The notes under the pieces were generated by a model, which was not told the origin of the DNA, did not search any database, and saw only the letters and a list, made by a program, of their open reading frames with translations. Shown in pieces: positions 56,113 to 64,000 of a stretch of 64,000 nt of DNA. The DNA lies in the NCBI GenBank assembly GCA_958295495.1, contig OY282352.1:1240001-1304000 (forward strand). Reading direction: 5' to 3'. How positions within the stretch are numbered: the stretch's first letter is position 1; every line of letters begins with the position of its first letter. The DNA comes from an uncultured Latescibacterota bacterium. GTDB taxonomy: Bacteria > Latescibacterota > UBA2968 > UBA8231. Made by a program: the position numbers and the translations under genes.

Positions 56113-57129
56113 CTACTCCAGCGCAGGCATATCGACCGCATCGTCGCGGCGTTCGTGCATGTTCGCTTCCATGGCCTCCGGGTAGCGATGCGGGAGATAG
56201 GAGATTTCGTCGAGCCGGGCGCGGGCCTCGTCCGGGAGACAAAAGCTGCCGGCAAGCATGTTGTCGCGGGCCTGCTCAACGGTGCGTGCGCCGATGATGA
56301 CCGAGGTAATGGCCGGTTGTTCCAACACCCAACGCAGGGCGACTTGCGCGGGCGAGCGGCCAATCTCGTCGGCTACCGCTAGGAGTGTCTCTAAGGTCTG
56401 GTCGGCATTGGCGGCAAAATAGCTTTGCGGGTAAGCCCAAGCATCGGCGGAACGGGTGCCGGCCAAGGTGCGTGCGCCGGGCTTGTACTTGCCAGAGAGA
56501 AAGCCGCCGCCGAGCGGGCTCCACACCACCACGCCGAGGCCCTTGAGCTGACAGACGGGAATCAGCTCCTGCTCAATGTCGCGCACGACCAAGCTGTATT
56601 GCGGTTGGTAGCACTCAAAGCGGGCCAACCCATTCGCATCCGCTATCCACAACGCCTCCATCAGACGCCACGCTTGGTAGTTGGAACAGGCGATATAGCG
56701 CACCTTACCTTGGCGAACCAAATCGTCGAGGGCGCGCAACATCTCTTCCAAAGGAGTCTGGGTATCTACGTGGTGAATGTAATAGAGGTCGATGTAGTCT
56801 GTACTCAGTCGTTGGAGGCTGTCTTCGATGGCATTCATAATACGCCCCCGCGACATCCCCGAGTCGTTGGGGCCTGGGCCCATGGGGTTGAAGAACTTGG
56901 TGGCGACGACCGCATCGCGGCGGCGGCCCTTGAGCGCCTTGCCGGTGATGACCTCGGACTCGCCGCCGCCATAAGAATCGGCCGTGTCGAAGAAATTGAT
57001 CCCGGCGTCAAACGCCAGCGCGACGATTCGCTTGGCCTCCTGCTCGTCGGTGCTGTGGCCAAAGGTCATGGTCCCAAGGCAAACTTCCGATACTTTGAGG
57101 CCGGTGCGGCCCATTCTGCGGTATTCCAT
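56113..57129 (-). CDS. Aldo/keto reductase
   Basis: NADPH-dependent oxidoreductase of 338 residues, TIM-barrel fold. The catalytic tetrad is Asp and Tyr in NFFDTADSYGGGESE, Lys in VVATKFFN and His in YIHHVDTQTP. The cofactor site is in IGARTVEQARDN. The subgroup resembles YajO/YghZ-type enzymes; the carbonyl substrate is unknown. Its upstream gap of 147 bases before folD holds nothing recognisable. Confidence 0.93.
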   Translation of the reverse strand: MEYRRMGRTGLKVSEVCLGTMTFGHSTDEQEAKRIVALAFDAGINFFDTADSYGGGESEVITGKALKGRRRDAVVATKFFNPMGPGPNDSGMSRGRIMNAIEDSLQRLSTDYIDLYYIHHVDTQTPLEEMLRALDDLVRQGKVRYIACSNYQAWRLMEALWIADANGLARFECYQPQYSLVVRDIEQELIPVCQLKGLGVVVWSPLGGGFLSGKYKPGARTLAGTRSADAWAYPQSYFAANADQTLETLLAVADEIGRSPAQVALRWVLEQPAITSVIIGARTVEQARDNMLAGSFCLPDEARARLDEISYLPHRYPEAMEANMHERRDDAVDMPALE

Positions 57130-57276
57130 TGCTCTTTCCTCGTGGTTGTTTTTGGATCGGGTCGGCTAAGCTAGACATATATCAATACTGTTCGACTTCT
57201 GCGTATAAATTTATCAAGGCTTCTCTCTGCAATCTAAACTTAGTTCCGTGATTATGTCCCGTTCTTGCGTCAAAAT

Positions 57277-58155
57277 CTATATAACCTTGCGCTTGGCCGC
57301 CCACACGGTGTTGTAGAGCAACAGCGCGATCGTCATCGGCCCGACCCCGTTGGGCACGGGCGTGATTGCGCGGGCCTTCGGGCGCACCTGTTGGTATTCT
57401 ACATCGCCGACGAGCCGCCAGCCGCGTTCGTGCGAAGGGTCTTCGACCTGGTTGATGCCCACGTCGATTACCACCGCGCCCTCTTTGACCATATCCGCCG
57501 TGATGCCGCGGGGCAATCCAGCCGCCACCACTAGGATGTCCGCTTGGCGCGTAAAGTACCCGAGGTCGCGGGTGCCGGTGTGGCACAAGGTCACCGTGGC
57601 ATTGGCCCCGGCCGCCTTGTGCCCCAGCAAGATGGCTACGGGCCGCCCCACGAGAATGCTCCGGCCGACCACGACCACGTGCTGGCCGGCCACCTCGATT
57701 CCGCTGCGGCTGAGGATCTGCAAGACCCCGTGCGGCGTACAGGGCCAAAAGCACTCCTCCTGCCGCACGAGGCGGCCCAAATTGACCGGGTGCAAGCCAT
57801 CGACATCCTTGTCCGGGTCAATGGCATTGAGGACTTGTTGCTCGTCTTGGGCCGGGAGCGGGAGCTGCACCAAGATGCCGTGGATCGCGTCGTCGGCGTT
57901 GAGCCGCTCGACGGCAGCTAGCACGTCCTCGGTCGCGGCGTTGGCCGGCAGATCTACTTGCACGGAGTGAATGCCGAGGGCCTCGCAGGCTCGGCCCTTG
58001 GCGCGCACGTAGGACAGCGAGGCCGGGTCGTCCCCCACCAGCACGACCGCCAAGCCCGGCACCAGACCGTACTCCCGCTTCAGGCGCGCGATGTCCGCCC
58101 GCAACTCGTCTTGCACTTGGGCCGCAATCGCCCGGCCATCGAGTCGCTCGCCCAT
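57277..58155 (-). CDS. folD: Methylenetetrahydrofolate dehydrogenase/cyclohydrolase
   Basis: Bifunctional C1-folate enzyme of 292 residues that converts methylene- to formyl-tetrahydrofolate. The catalytic Lys region is SYVRAKGRACEALG, the folate site GILVQLPLPAQ and DPDKDVDGLHPVN, and the NADP loop GRSILVGRPVA. The C-terminal PVPNGVGPMTIALL has Asn where most have Gly. ATG 58155 is chosen because it overlaps the serS stop by one base (TGATG) and begins the conserved sequence. The frame stays open far upstream but only within serS. Confidence 0.94.
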   Translation of the reverse strand: MGERLDGRAIAAQVQDELRADIARLKREYGLVPGLAVVLVGDDPASLSYVRAKGRACEALGIHSVQVDLPANAATEDVLAAVERLNADDAIHGILVQLPLPAQDEQQVLNAIDPDKDVDGLHPVNLGRLVRQEECFWPCTPHGVLQILSRSGIEVAGQHVVVVGRSILVGRPVAILLGHKAAGANATVTLCHTGTRDLGYFTRQADILVVAAGLPRGITADMVKEGAVVIDVGINQVEDPSHERGWRLVGDVEYQQVRPKARAITPVPNGVGPMTIALLLYNTVWAAKRKVI

Positions 58156-59516
58156 CACGCGCCTTTCGGTTGCAGGACGCTCTTCTTCACGACCCGTTGC
58201 AGGGCTTCGGGGACCTGTACCGCGCCATCGGGTTGTTGATAGTTGTCCAAAATGGCGATCAGCAGCCGGCCCATCGCGCAGCCCGTGTCGTTGACGAGGT
58301 GGCAAAAACCCCGCCCGCCTGCGCCCTTGTAGCGAATGTTCAAGCGCCGGGCCTGATAGTCCGTGGCGTTGGTGTCGGTCATTACCTCCATGAACTCGCC
58401 CGCCCCGGACATCCACACTTCCATGTCCCGCTGCCGATGGCTGGCCAGATAGCCGGCGTCGCCGTGGCACTTGTCAACGACCCGGTAGGGCAAGGCCAAC
58501 TTTTGCAGGAGCCATTCGTTGATCTGGCCAAATTCCTCGTATAGGGCTGCGGATTGATCGGGCAGACACACGGCGTTCATTTCGATTTTGTCGAATTGGT
58601 GCATGCGCTTGATGCCCTTCACGTCTTGGCCCCAAGATCCGGCTTCCGAGCGAAAGCAGGCCGTGTAAGCGAAGAGCTTGACCGGCAGCTCGGCCGCGTC
58701 CAAGGTCTTGTCCATGAAGTAGCTGAAATTGGCCGGCTCAGAAGACCCGATTAGGAAAAGCTCGGCTCCTTCTTCTACGTTATCGGTCTTGATGGCATAG
58801 ACTTGGTCGCGCCCTTCGGGAAAGTGCGAGGTGCCGTATAGCGAGGGCTCCCTGACTAGGAGCGGCGGCACGAACATCTCGTACCCACGCGCTAAAAGCT
58901 CGTCGATGAGGAGCTGGCTCAGGGCGTATTGCATTAGCGCGACGTCCCCGCGCAAATAGGCAAAGCGCGAGCCGGAGACTTGGCCGCCCTGCAAGGTGTC
59001 GATGCCACCTAATTTGACGCCGAGTTCAGCGTGATGGAGAGGCGCAAAAGCGTCGTCTGGGGTGTGCAGGGGCCGCTTGGGCATGTATTGGGCGCTGGTG
59101 TTCCCACGGCCCAACTTATCCGCCGCTAGATACCCCTGCCCCGGAATCCATGCCTTCTCTTCGACATTGTCTGCCTCACTAACTCCGGCGGGCATGTCGG
59201 GGTGCGGCCAGTTGGGAAACCAATCCATGATTTTCTTCCACTCGTCGACGATGGTTTCCAACTCGTGCTCCAGCACCCACCCGCGCTGGCGCAACTTCCG
59301 TCCCTCTTGCCGCGCCGCGTCCGGGTCGGTGCGGCCGAGCCGCGCTAGTTGCTTTTTCTCGCTGTTGAGCGCGTCGATTTCTCGTTGCAGCTCTTGCCGC
59401 CTCTCGTCGAGGGCCAACCAGCGATCCACATTAGCTTTGGCCGGATCAACTTTCCGCACTCGTATCGCTTCGCGCATGGCGTCGGGATGAGCGTGCACGG
59501 CCTTTGGGTCAATCAT
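58155..59516 (-). CDS. serS: Seryl-tRNA synthetase
   Basis: Class II tRNA synthetase of 453 residues. The N-terminal tRNA-binding coiled coil (about 30-105) is followed by the catalytic core with motif 2 (FRSEAGSWGQDVKGIKRMHQ) and motif 3 (CAMGRLLIAILDNYQQPDG). ATG 59516 begins MIDPKAVHAHPD; the longer frame upstream has no support. GGAG stands about 11 bases before it. The length is slightly above the usual 425-430 owing to an extended middle. It is translated ahead of folD. Confidence 0.95.
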   Translation of the reverse strand: MIDPKAVHAHPDAMREAIRVRKVDPAKANVDRWLALDERRQELQREIDALNSEKKQLARLGRTDPDAARQEGRKLRQRGWVLEHELETIVDEWKKIMDWFPNWPHPDMPAGVSEADNVEEKAWIPGQGYLAADKLGRGNTSAQYMPKRPLHTPDDAFAPLHHAELGVKLGGIDTLQGGQVSGSRFAYLRGDVALMQYALSQLLIDELLARGYEMFVPPLLVREPSLYGTSHFPEGRDQVYAIKTDNVEEGAELFLIGSSEPANFSYFMDKTLDAAELPVKLFAYTACFRSEAGSWGQDVKGIKRMHQFDKIEMNAVCLPDQSAALYEEFGQINEWLLQKLALPYRVVDKCHGDAGYLASHRQRDMEVWMSGAGEFMEVMTDTNATDYQARRLNIRYKGAGGRGFCHLVNDTGCAMGRLLIAILDNYQQPDGAVQVPEALQRVVKKSVLQPKGA

Positions 59517-59601
59517 AATTGTTATTCTCCAGTGAGTAAAACAGTGAAAAAAATAAAAACGCCGCTGAGGTGGATTATGGCAAGATAGGAAAGGGCCGCA
59601 G

Positions 59602-59636
59602 AAAGGGCCGCTAGAAAGCAAATATAGCGGCCCTTT
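59602..59636. terminator. Hairpin between the coiled-coil gene and serS
   Basis: Eleven-base perfect stem AAAGGGCCGCT/AGCGGCCCTTT with a 13-base loop, about 90 bases after the coiled-coil gene and 86 before the serS start (minus strand). It is probably the terminator of the upstream gene, though the T-rich end is better placed for plus-strand transcription. Confidence 0.65.
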
Positions 59637-59725
59637 TCTGTTACCTGTATAGAACTACAGTCGTTTTGCGCGGGTATCCCCTGTCAGAGCTTGATAACGG
59701 CGATGAGGATGCTGGCGATGGCGAC

Positions 59726-59992
59726 TTAGGCGTCAATGCGCTTGTGGAGGGCCTCAATACGCCTGTTGGTCTCGTCGATGCGTTCGCCCAACGAGAGATT
59801 GGTCTCGTCAATGCGCTTGCCTAACGAGAGGTTGGTCTCGTCGATGCGCTTGTTGGTCTCGTCGATGCGCTTGTTCACCTCGCCCATCTGGTAGCGCAGG
59901 TCTTGGATGTCTCCGCGCAAATAGGAAATGCCCCAGTGCAATTCTTCAGGGGCCGGGGCGGAACGGGCTTGCGGTTCGGTACTTTCGCTCAT
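59726..59992 (-). CDS. Short coiled-coil protein with RIDETN repeats
   Basis: Protein of 88 residues from ATG 59992 (GGAG seven bases ahead). After 25 residues it becomes a coiled coil with repeated RIDETN units (five copies, two in the form RIDETNLSLG). It ends at TAA 59726-59728 as HKRIDA. In the same frame after the stop come VAIASILIAVIKL and a TGA, which look like the membrane tail that similar small coiled-coil proteins carry. The protein may therefore have lost its anchor by a point mutation. Function unknown. Confidence 0.65.
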   Translation of the reverse strand: MSESTEPQARSAPAPEELHWGISYLRGDIQDLRYQMGEVNKRIDETNKRIDETNLSLGKRIDETNLSLGERIDETNRRIEALHKRIDA

Positions 59993-60123
59993 CGTCTGTC
60001 TCCAAGGTAAGGCGAGAGTAGAGGATAAGGATAATAATGGGCTAACCCGCACCGAGCGGCGCCGGGCTCAAAGGCGTCAGCCGAGGCTTGGGGAAGGAGT
60101 GGCCCCCGTCGAGCATCGCTTCG

Positions 60124-60999
60124 TTAGGCGGACTTCGCGGCTGCCACCGCTTTGAAGGTCGAGTGGCGCAATACGGTCTGGGTAGCGTAGATGGAGCCGC
60201 CGACCTTGGCCCCGGGCATCGGCATGCTCACGGGCACGTCGGCGACGCGGATGTGTCGGCTCGGCTCGCCGCGCACAAAGCTCCGGCAATAGCCCTCCCA
60301 GTCGATCGCCGGCACGAGGGGCCAAGAATCGCCGGCGCAATACTGCAAGAGCAGGAGCCGGCGCGGATGCGGCGAGATGTTGGGCAGGGAGCCGTGCAGG
60401 GCGCGGACGTGGTGGATGGAGATGCCGCCGGCTTTTAGCTCGACCTTTTCGGCCGCGGAGTCGTCGAAATCCGCCTCGGTCACCGCACCGGCGAAATGGC
60501 CGTCGAGGTGGTGGTTGTAAATTGGCCCTTGGTGCGACCGCGGGATGACCAGCAAGCAGCCGTTTGTCTCGTTCATGTCGTCAATACACACCCCCACGGC
60601 GAGGAGGTCGTCGTTGGTGTGCGGATAAAAAGCCCAATCCTGATGCCACTCCACCGGGCTGCCAAAGCCGCTGGATTTCATGTTGAGCTTGTCGCCGTTG
60701 GTGCGGACTCGCGGGCCGATTAACTGGGCGACGATGTCCAGAATCCGCTCGTGGTGCAGGGTGCTGCGATAAATTTCGTGCTGGGCGACCGGGCTTTTGA
60801 GCCGCCGCAGCTTGGGGCTATCGGGGGCGTGGCCCGGCTCCAAGTCGAATGCGGTATTGCTTTCGGCCACGGTCCGCGACTGCTCCACGAACTCGTCGGT
60901 GATCTGCCGCAGTGCCTCTACTTCTCCGGGGGCCAAGACCCCCTCGACGCCGAGGTAGCCCTTCTCGTGGTAGCTGGCAATCTGTTCTTGAGTTAGCAT
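60124..60999 (-). CDS. Phytanoyl-CoA dioxygenase (PhyH) family protein
   Basis: Fe(II)/2-oxoglutarate oxygenase of 291 residues. H-x-D is in VEWHQDWAFYP and the distal His in RALHGSLPN, with Arg in PHPRRLLLLQY. NGCLLVIPRSHQG is the core strand. MLTQEQIASY at 60999 is the start, with AAGGA ahead. The substrate is unknown. It is one of four separate PhyH genes in this window. Confidence 0.92.
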   Translation of the reverse strand: MLTQEQIASYHEKGYLGVEGVLAPGEVEALRQITDEFVEQSRTVAESNTAFDLEPGHAPDSPKLRRLKSPVAQHEIYRSTLHHERILDIVAQLIGPRVRTNGDKLNMKSSGFGSPVEWHQDWAFYPHTNDDLLAVGVCIDDMNETNGCLLVIPRSHQGPIYNHHLDGHFAGAVTEADFDDSAAEKVELKAGGISIHHVRALHGSLPNISPHPRRLLLLQYCAGDSWPLVPAIDWEGYCRSFVRGEPSRHIRVADVPVSMPMPGAKVGGSIYATQTVLRHSTFKAVAAAKSA

Positions 61000-61352
61000 G
61001 GTCCTTTCTCCGTCATTGTAGCCTGAGTGTTTCGCGCTGTTGCTCGGGCAATGCCTCATAAATTTCGCTGCTGGAGCGCAGGTGCTGCCCGCCCCAGTCG
61101 CCTATCCTGTGCTATGGCAATAATATAGGGTCCGGCGAGGGCAATTGGAAGTATTGACCAGCGAGCCGCCGGCCAACGCCTCGGTAATTTTGAAGAGACC
61201 AAGACGACGTACTGGGTCGTCGCTCGCCGAGCGGATCAAGGCGATAAACGCCTCTGCAATCGGCTGCTAGTGCGCCGCCAAAGCAACTTGCATCCCCGCC
61301 CGCAATTGCAGAAATTATGTCCGCTCATTGCAAGGAGAATTGAGGGCCTATT
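61000..61352. other. 353-base spacer without a convincing gene
   Basis: This stretch separates the divergent PhyH and mrpE genes and must hold both promoters, but I see no clear -35/-10 or -24/-12 pair. An open stretch of about 40 codons ending at TAG near 61270 (AERIKAINASAIG at its end) could be the tail of a decayed gene. No RNA gene is recognised. Confidence 0.4.
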
Positions 61353-61841
61353 TTGCCAAACGCGCCACATAGAACGCTCAGCCTTTTCGTCCTGCTGTTT
61401 TTGATCTGGTTGCTTTTGTCGGGCATTTACACGGGCCTGCTCTTGGGCTTGGGCGTGCTCTCGTGCCTGTTGGTCGTCGCCGTCTGCCACCGCATGAATA
61501 TCGTCGATCCCGAAGGGCACCCCAGCCACCTGATTCCCGGCCTGCTGCGCTATATGCCTTGGCTCTTTTGGGCGATAACCAAAGCCAATATCGATGTCGC
61601 CCGGCGAATCGTACATCCTCGGCTGCCACTGGCACCCTGCGTAATCCAAGTCGCGGCAAGCCAAAAGACCCACTTGGGGCAAGTCATTTACGCCAACTCC
61701 ATCACCCTGACGCCGGGCACGGTCGCCGTTGAGACCGACGAAGGCACCATCGATGTCCACGCCCTGACCCGCGAAGCTGCCGAGGACGTGCGCTCTGGGG
61801 CCATGGACGGCCGCGTAACTGACTTGGAGGGGGAGCGCTAG
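61353..61841 (+). CDS. mrpE: Mrp Na+/H+ antiporter subunit E
   Basis: Membrane protein of 162 residues with an N-terminal pair of helices and the MnhE/MrpE signature (YMPWLFWAITKANIDVARRI; ANSITLTPGTVAVETDEG). The start is a TTG with GAGGG ahead; no better one is near. It is a non-core but needed subunit of the multi-protein cation/proton antiporter. It is the first gene of the run E-F-G-B-C-D, whose genes all touch or overlap. Confidence 0.9.
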   Translation: MPNAPHRTLSLFVLLFLIWLLLSGIYTGLLLGLGVLSCLLVVAVCHRMNIVDPEGHPSHLIPGLLRYMPWLFWAITKANIDVARRIVHPRLPLAPCVIQVAASQKTHLGQVIYANSITLTPGTVAVETDEGTIDVHALTREAAEDVRSGAMDGRVTDLEGER

Positions 61842-62107
61842 TGTTCGCCGCGGCGATGATCGGGGTGCTGGCCACCATGCTGCTGGCCTTGGTCCGCGCC
61901 CTAAAAGGCCCCACGGTGTACGACCGCGTACTCGCCGTCAATATGTTCGGCACCAAGACCGTGCTGCTTTTGTCGGTCATCGGCTTTTTGACCGGCCGGC
62001 CCGACTTTCTCGATTTGGGGCTGGTCTATGCGCTAATCAACTTCATCGGCACCATCGCCATCCTCAAATACGTCTCGACCGCTGGCGAGGCCGAGGCCCA
62101 CGCCTGA
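61841..62107 (+). CDS. mrpF: Mrp Na+/H+ antiporter subunit F
   Basis: Small membrane protein of 88 residues with three helices and the MrpF pattern ALKGPTVYDRVLAVN. The start is a GTG sharing a base with the mrpE stop. In the complex MrpF packs beside the transport subunits. Confidence 0.9.
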   Translation: MFAAAMIGVLATMLLALVRALKGPTVYDRVLAVNMFGTKTVLLLSVIGFLTGRPDFLDLGLVYALINFIGTIAILKYVSTAGEAEAHA

Positions 62108-62421
62108 TGGAAGCACTGCTCTACTACGCCAGCTGGGCCTGTCTGCTGTTGGGGGCTGGCTTCTGCTTCGTCGGCGGCTTGGGTCTCCTGCGGCTGCCCG
62201 ATTTTTACAGCCGCATGCACGGTGGCGGTGTTACCGATACCCTAGGCGCGGGTTTGGTCCTCTTAGGGCTTATGTTGCAGAGCGGCCTGTCGCTGGCAAC
62301 CGTCAAGCTGGTGATGATCGCGCTCTTCTTGCTGCTGGCCGGCCCCGTCGCCACCCACGCCATCGCCCGCGCGGCCCGGCACAGTGGACTCGCGCCCCAA
62401 GGCACTGGGGAAGAGCCGTGA
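62107..62421 (+). CDS. mrpG: Mrp Na+/H+ antiporter subunit G
   Basis: Membrane protein of 104 residues with three helices and the MrpG signature GLLRLPDFYSRMHGGGVTDT. The start overlaps the mrpF stop by one base, and its own stop overlaps the next start by four. Confidence 0.92.
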   Translation: MEALLYYASWACLLLGAGFCFVGGLGLLRLPDFYSRMHGGGVTDTLGAGLVLLGLMLQSGLSLATVKLVMIALFLLLAGPVATHAIARAARHSGLAPQGTGEEP

Positions 62422-63389
62422 GTGTCGCGCTGGTTGACATCGCGCTGATGACGTTCCTCGCCCTCAGCGCCGTGGCCATTATCCAGGTGCGGGATCTTTT
62501 TGCCGCAGTGGTGCTCACTGGCATCTTCAGCCTGCTCTCGGCTTGTATCTTCACCACCCTCGACGCAGTCGATGTGGCTTTCACCGAAGCGGCGGTGGGT
62601 GCTGGCTTAGCAACGGTCCTCTTCCTAGCCGCGCTCTCCTCGACCGGGCCTAGAGAAAAGGCCCAACACCAACACTCCTATAGTGGCCTCTCCGTCTGCC
62701 TCCTGACCGGCGGTGCGCTCATCTATGGCACCCTCGATATGCCGCATTTGGGCGACCCCAACGCTCCGATCCACCAGCACGTGGCCCCCCGCTATATCGC
62801 CGAATCCCCCGCGGAAATCGGCGTCCCCAACATGGTCACCTCCGTGCTGGCCAGCTACCGGGGCTACGACACCTTGGGCGAGGTGACGGTGATCTTCACC
62901 GCTGGGCTAGCGGTGCTCCTGCTCTTGCGCGGCAGCGGTACTGCGCTGGACGCGGCCGCCGACCAAGCGATGCAACACGCGATGATCCTCCGCGTCGTCT
63001 CCAAGCTCTTCATCCCGCTGATCCTGCTCTTTGGGCTCTACGTGCAGTTCCACGGCGACTTCGGCCCCGGTGGCGGGTTCCAAGCGGGCGTGCTCTTTGC
63101 CGCGGCCTTTATTCTTTACGCCTTGATCTACGGGGTCGAGGAAGCGCGCCGAGTGGCCCCACCAGGCCGCGTCCAAGTCTTTTTCGCCTTGGGGCTCCTG
63201 CTGTACATCGGCACGGGCTTGGCCTGCCTCTTGGCCGGAGGCAATTTCCTCGAATACAAGGTGCTGGCCAGCGAGCCTACCCACGGCGAGCACTACGGCA
63301 TTTTGCTGATTGAGCTCGGGGTCGGCATCACCGTTGCCGCAGTCGTCATTAACACCTTCTGCTACTTTGCCAGCCGCGGGCGACCATGA
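62418..63389 (+). CDS. mrpB: Mrp antiporter subunit B fused to a DUF4040 (MrpA-tail) domain
   Basis: Protein of 323 residues with two known parts. Residues 1-90 match the DUF4040 region that in many Mrp systems forms the end of MrpA (LLSACIFTTLDAVDVAFTEA). Residues about 190-320 match MnhB/MrpB (FGLYVQFHGDFGPGGGFQAG, EYKVLASEPTHGEHYGILLI). About ten helices are expected. Such fusions occur where MrpA is split. The gene overlaps its neighbours by four bases on both sides. Confidence 0.9.
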   Translation: MSVALVDIALMTFLALSAVAIIQVRDLFAAVVLTGIFSLLSACIFTTLDAVDVAFTEAAVGAGLATVLFLAALSSTGPREKAQHQHSYSGLSVCLLTGGALIYGTLDMPHLGDPNAPIHQHVAPRYIAESPAEIGVPNMVTSVLASYRGYDTLGEVTVIFTAGLAVLLLLRGSGTALDAAADQAMQHAMILRVVSKLFIPLILLFGLYVQFHGDFGPGGGFQAGVLFAAAFILYALIYGVEEARRVAPPGRVQVFFALGLLLYIGTGLACLLAGGNFLEYKVLASEPTHGEHYGILLIELGVGITVAAVVINTFCYFASRGRP

Positions 63390-63742
63390 GTTCGTTCCTC
63401 GGTCTGTACAACTACTGGATCGTCATTTTCCTGATGATGGCCGGCTTCTACAACGTCATCGCCCGCGGCAATCTGATCAGGAAGTTGGTCGGCCTCAATA
63501 TCTTCCAGACCTCGGTCTTTTTGCTCTACATTAGCATGGGCAAAGTCAAGGGGGGGACCGCGCCCATCCTCGTCGAAGGTGTGACGACGTACTCCAACCC
63601 ACTGCCTCACGTCCTCATCCTCACCGCCATTGTAGTAGGCATCGCCACCACCGCTGTGGGATTAGCACTGGTGGTGCGCATCCGCACGGCCTACGGGACG
63701 ATCGAAGAAGACGAGATCCAACGCTGGGAAGAGGGGTCGTGA
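63386..63742 (+). CDS. mrpC: Mrp Na+/H+ antiporter subunit C
   Basis: NuoK-like membrane protein of 118 residues with three helices (YWIVIFLMMAGFYNVI; LVGLNIFQTSVFLLYISM; VLILTAIVVGIATTAVGLAL). It matches MrpC in length and layout. It overlaps mrpB by four bases and mrpD by four. Confidence 0.92.
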   Translation: MSSFLGLYNYWIVIFLMMAGFYNVIARGNLIRKLVGLNIFQTSVFLLYISMGKVKGGTAPILVEGVTTYSNPLPHVLILTAIVVGIATTAVGLALVVRIRTAYGTIEEDEIQRWEEGS

Positions 63743-64000
63743 TCGCCGCCCATCTACCGGCTTTGCAGATCGTCTTGCCGCTGGTCGCTGCACCTGTCTG
63801 CGTGTTGCTGCGCCCGCGGTGCTTGCTATGGCCGTTTGTCGTGGCCGTCGGCTGGGGCACCCTAGCGCTGGCCGTGCTGCTGTTGCAGCAAGTGCTCTCC
63901 TATGGTTCCATCTCCTATGCCCTCGGCGGCTGGAGCGCGCCTTGGGGCATCGAGTACCGGGTAGATGTTCTCAATGCGTATCTGATTCTACTGGTGGCGC
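63739..64000 (+). CDS. mrpD: Mrp Na+/H+ antiporter subunit D, N-terminal part
   Basis: A GTG at 63739 overlapping the mrpC stop opens a frame that runs off the window (87 codons visible). It starts IAAHLPALQIVLPLVAAPVC and continues with YGSISYALGGWSAPWGIEYR and VDVLNAYLILLVA, the typical opening of NuoL/M/N-like proton channels. MrpD is expected at this place in the operon. A full protein would have about 500 residues. Confidence 0.88.
   Translation, partial: MIAAHLPALQIVLPLVAAPVCVLLRPRCLLWPFVVAVGWGTLALAVLLLQQVLSYGSISYALGGWSAPWGIEYRVDVLNAYLILLVA

Noticed and set aside
57182..57754. 190-residue minus-strand frame overlapping folD
   Set aside because: It is an out-of-frame shadow of folD rich in Arg and Gly; folD has all catalytic motifs.
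59517..59650. T-box leader upstream of serS
   Set aside because: There is a hairpin but no T-box core sequence or specifier loop that I can see, and the hairpin fits as terminator of the upstream gene.

Overview
The window reads as one contig of a diderm, fairly GC-rich bacterium. Lipoproteins, outer-membrane beta-barrels, a carboxypeptidase-regulatory/beta-barrel (DUF5686-type) protein, sigma-54/NtrC regulation and an unusual number of phytanoyl-CoA dioxygenase (PhyH) and enolase-superfamily genes point to the FCB side of the tree. Uncultured lineages such as Latescibacterota or Poribacteria would fit. That placement is inferred from gene content only; there is no rRNA or other phylogenetic marker to settle it.

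Layout. 1-684: end of a TPR protein. 706-11735 (minus): one regulon made of a MacA-like adaptor, an ABC ATPase, two MacB/FtsX permeases, a TlpA-type redoxin, a DUF5686-like outer-membrane protein and an NtrC/NtrY-type two-component pair. It is preceded by a sigma-54-like promoter and a large palindrome suited to the NtrC-type regulator. 11942-18332: a PhyH dioxygenase, a DMT transporter, a large GT-C-like membrane protein, a GNAT enzyme and a ceramidase-like membrane protein. 18.6-24 kb: small unrelated single genes, visibly more AT-rich (DUF2442, alkyltransferase-like, NIPSNAP, VOC, GNATs, one of them a pseudogene, then a PLP decarboxylase and a toroid protein). 24.1-28.3 kb: sugar/acid metabolism (enolase superfamily, tandem PhyH, sugar isomerase) and a thioredoxin.

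28842-41693 (minus) is a BREX type 3 phage-defence operon: brxF, brxC, a frameshifted pglXI methyltransferase, pglZ and a brxA-position gene. The slot normally filled by the helicase brxHII holds instead an AAA ATPase and an uncharacterised partner with a PIN-like start. It lies directly against a rhamnonate-dehydratase-like gene.

43035-49612 is a second sigma-54 unit: a histidine kinase, an NtrC-type regulator, a coiled-coil periplasmic protein and an outer-membrane barrel, next to a convincing -24/-12 promoter with upstream repeats. That promoter drives a Gly/Glu-rich lipoprotein with a recent internal duplication. This looks like a small, undescribed envelope-response system.

49.7-61 kb: a dehydratase gene remnant, a frameshifted envelope protein, PhyH enzymes, arsC-like, purN, a flippase, an adenosine-deaminase-like enzyme, a hicAB-like pair, an aldo/keto reductase, folD and serS. 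61353-64000: start of an Mrp-type Na+/H+ antiporter operon (E, F, G, B, C, D), cut by the window edge.
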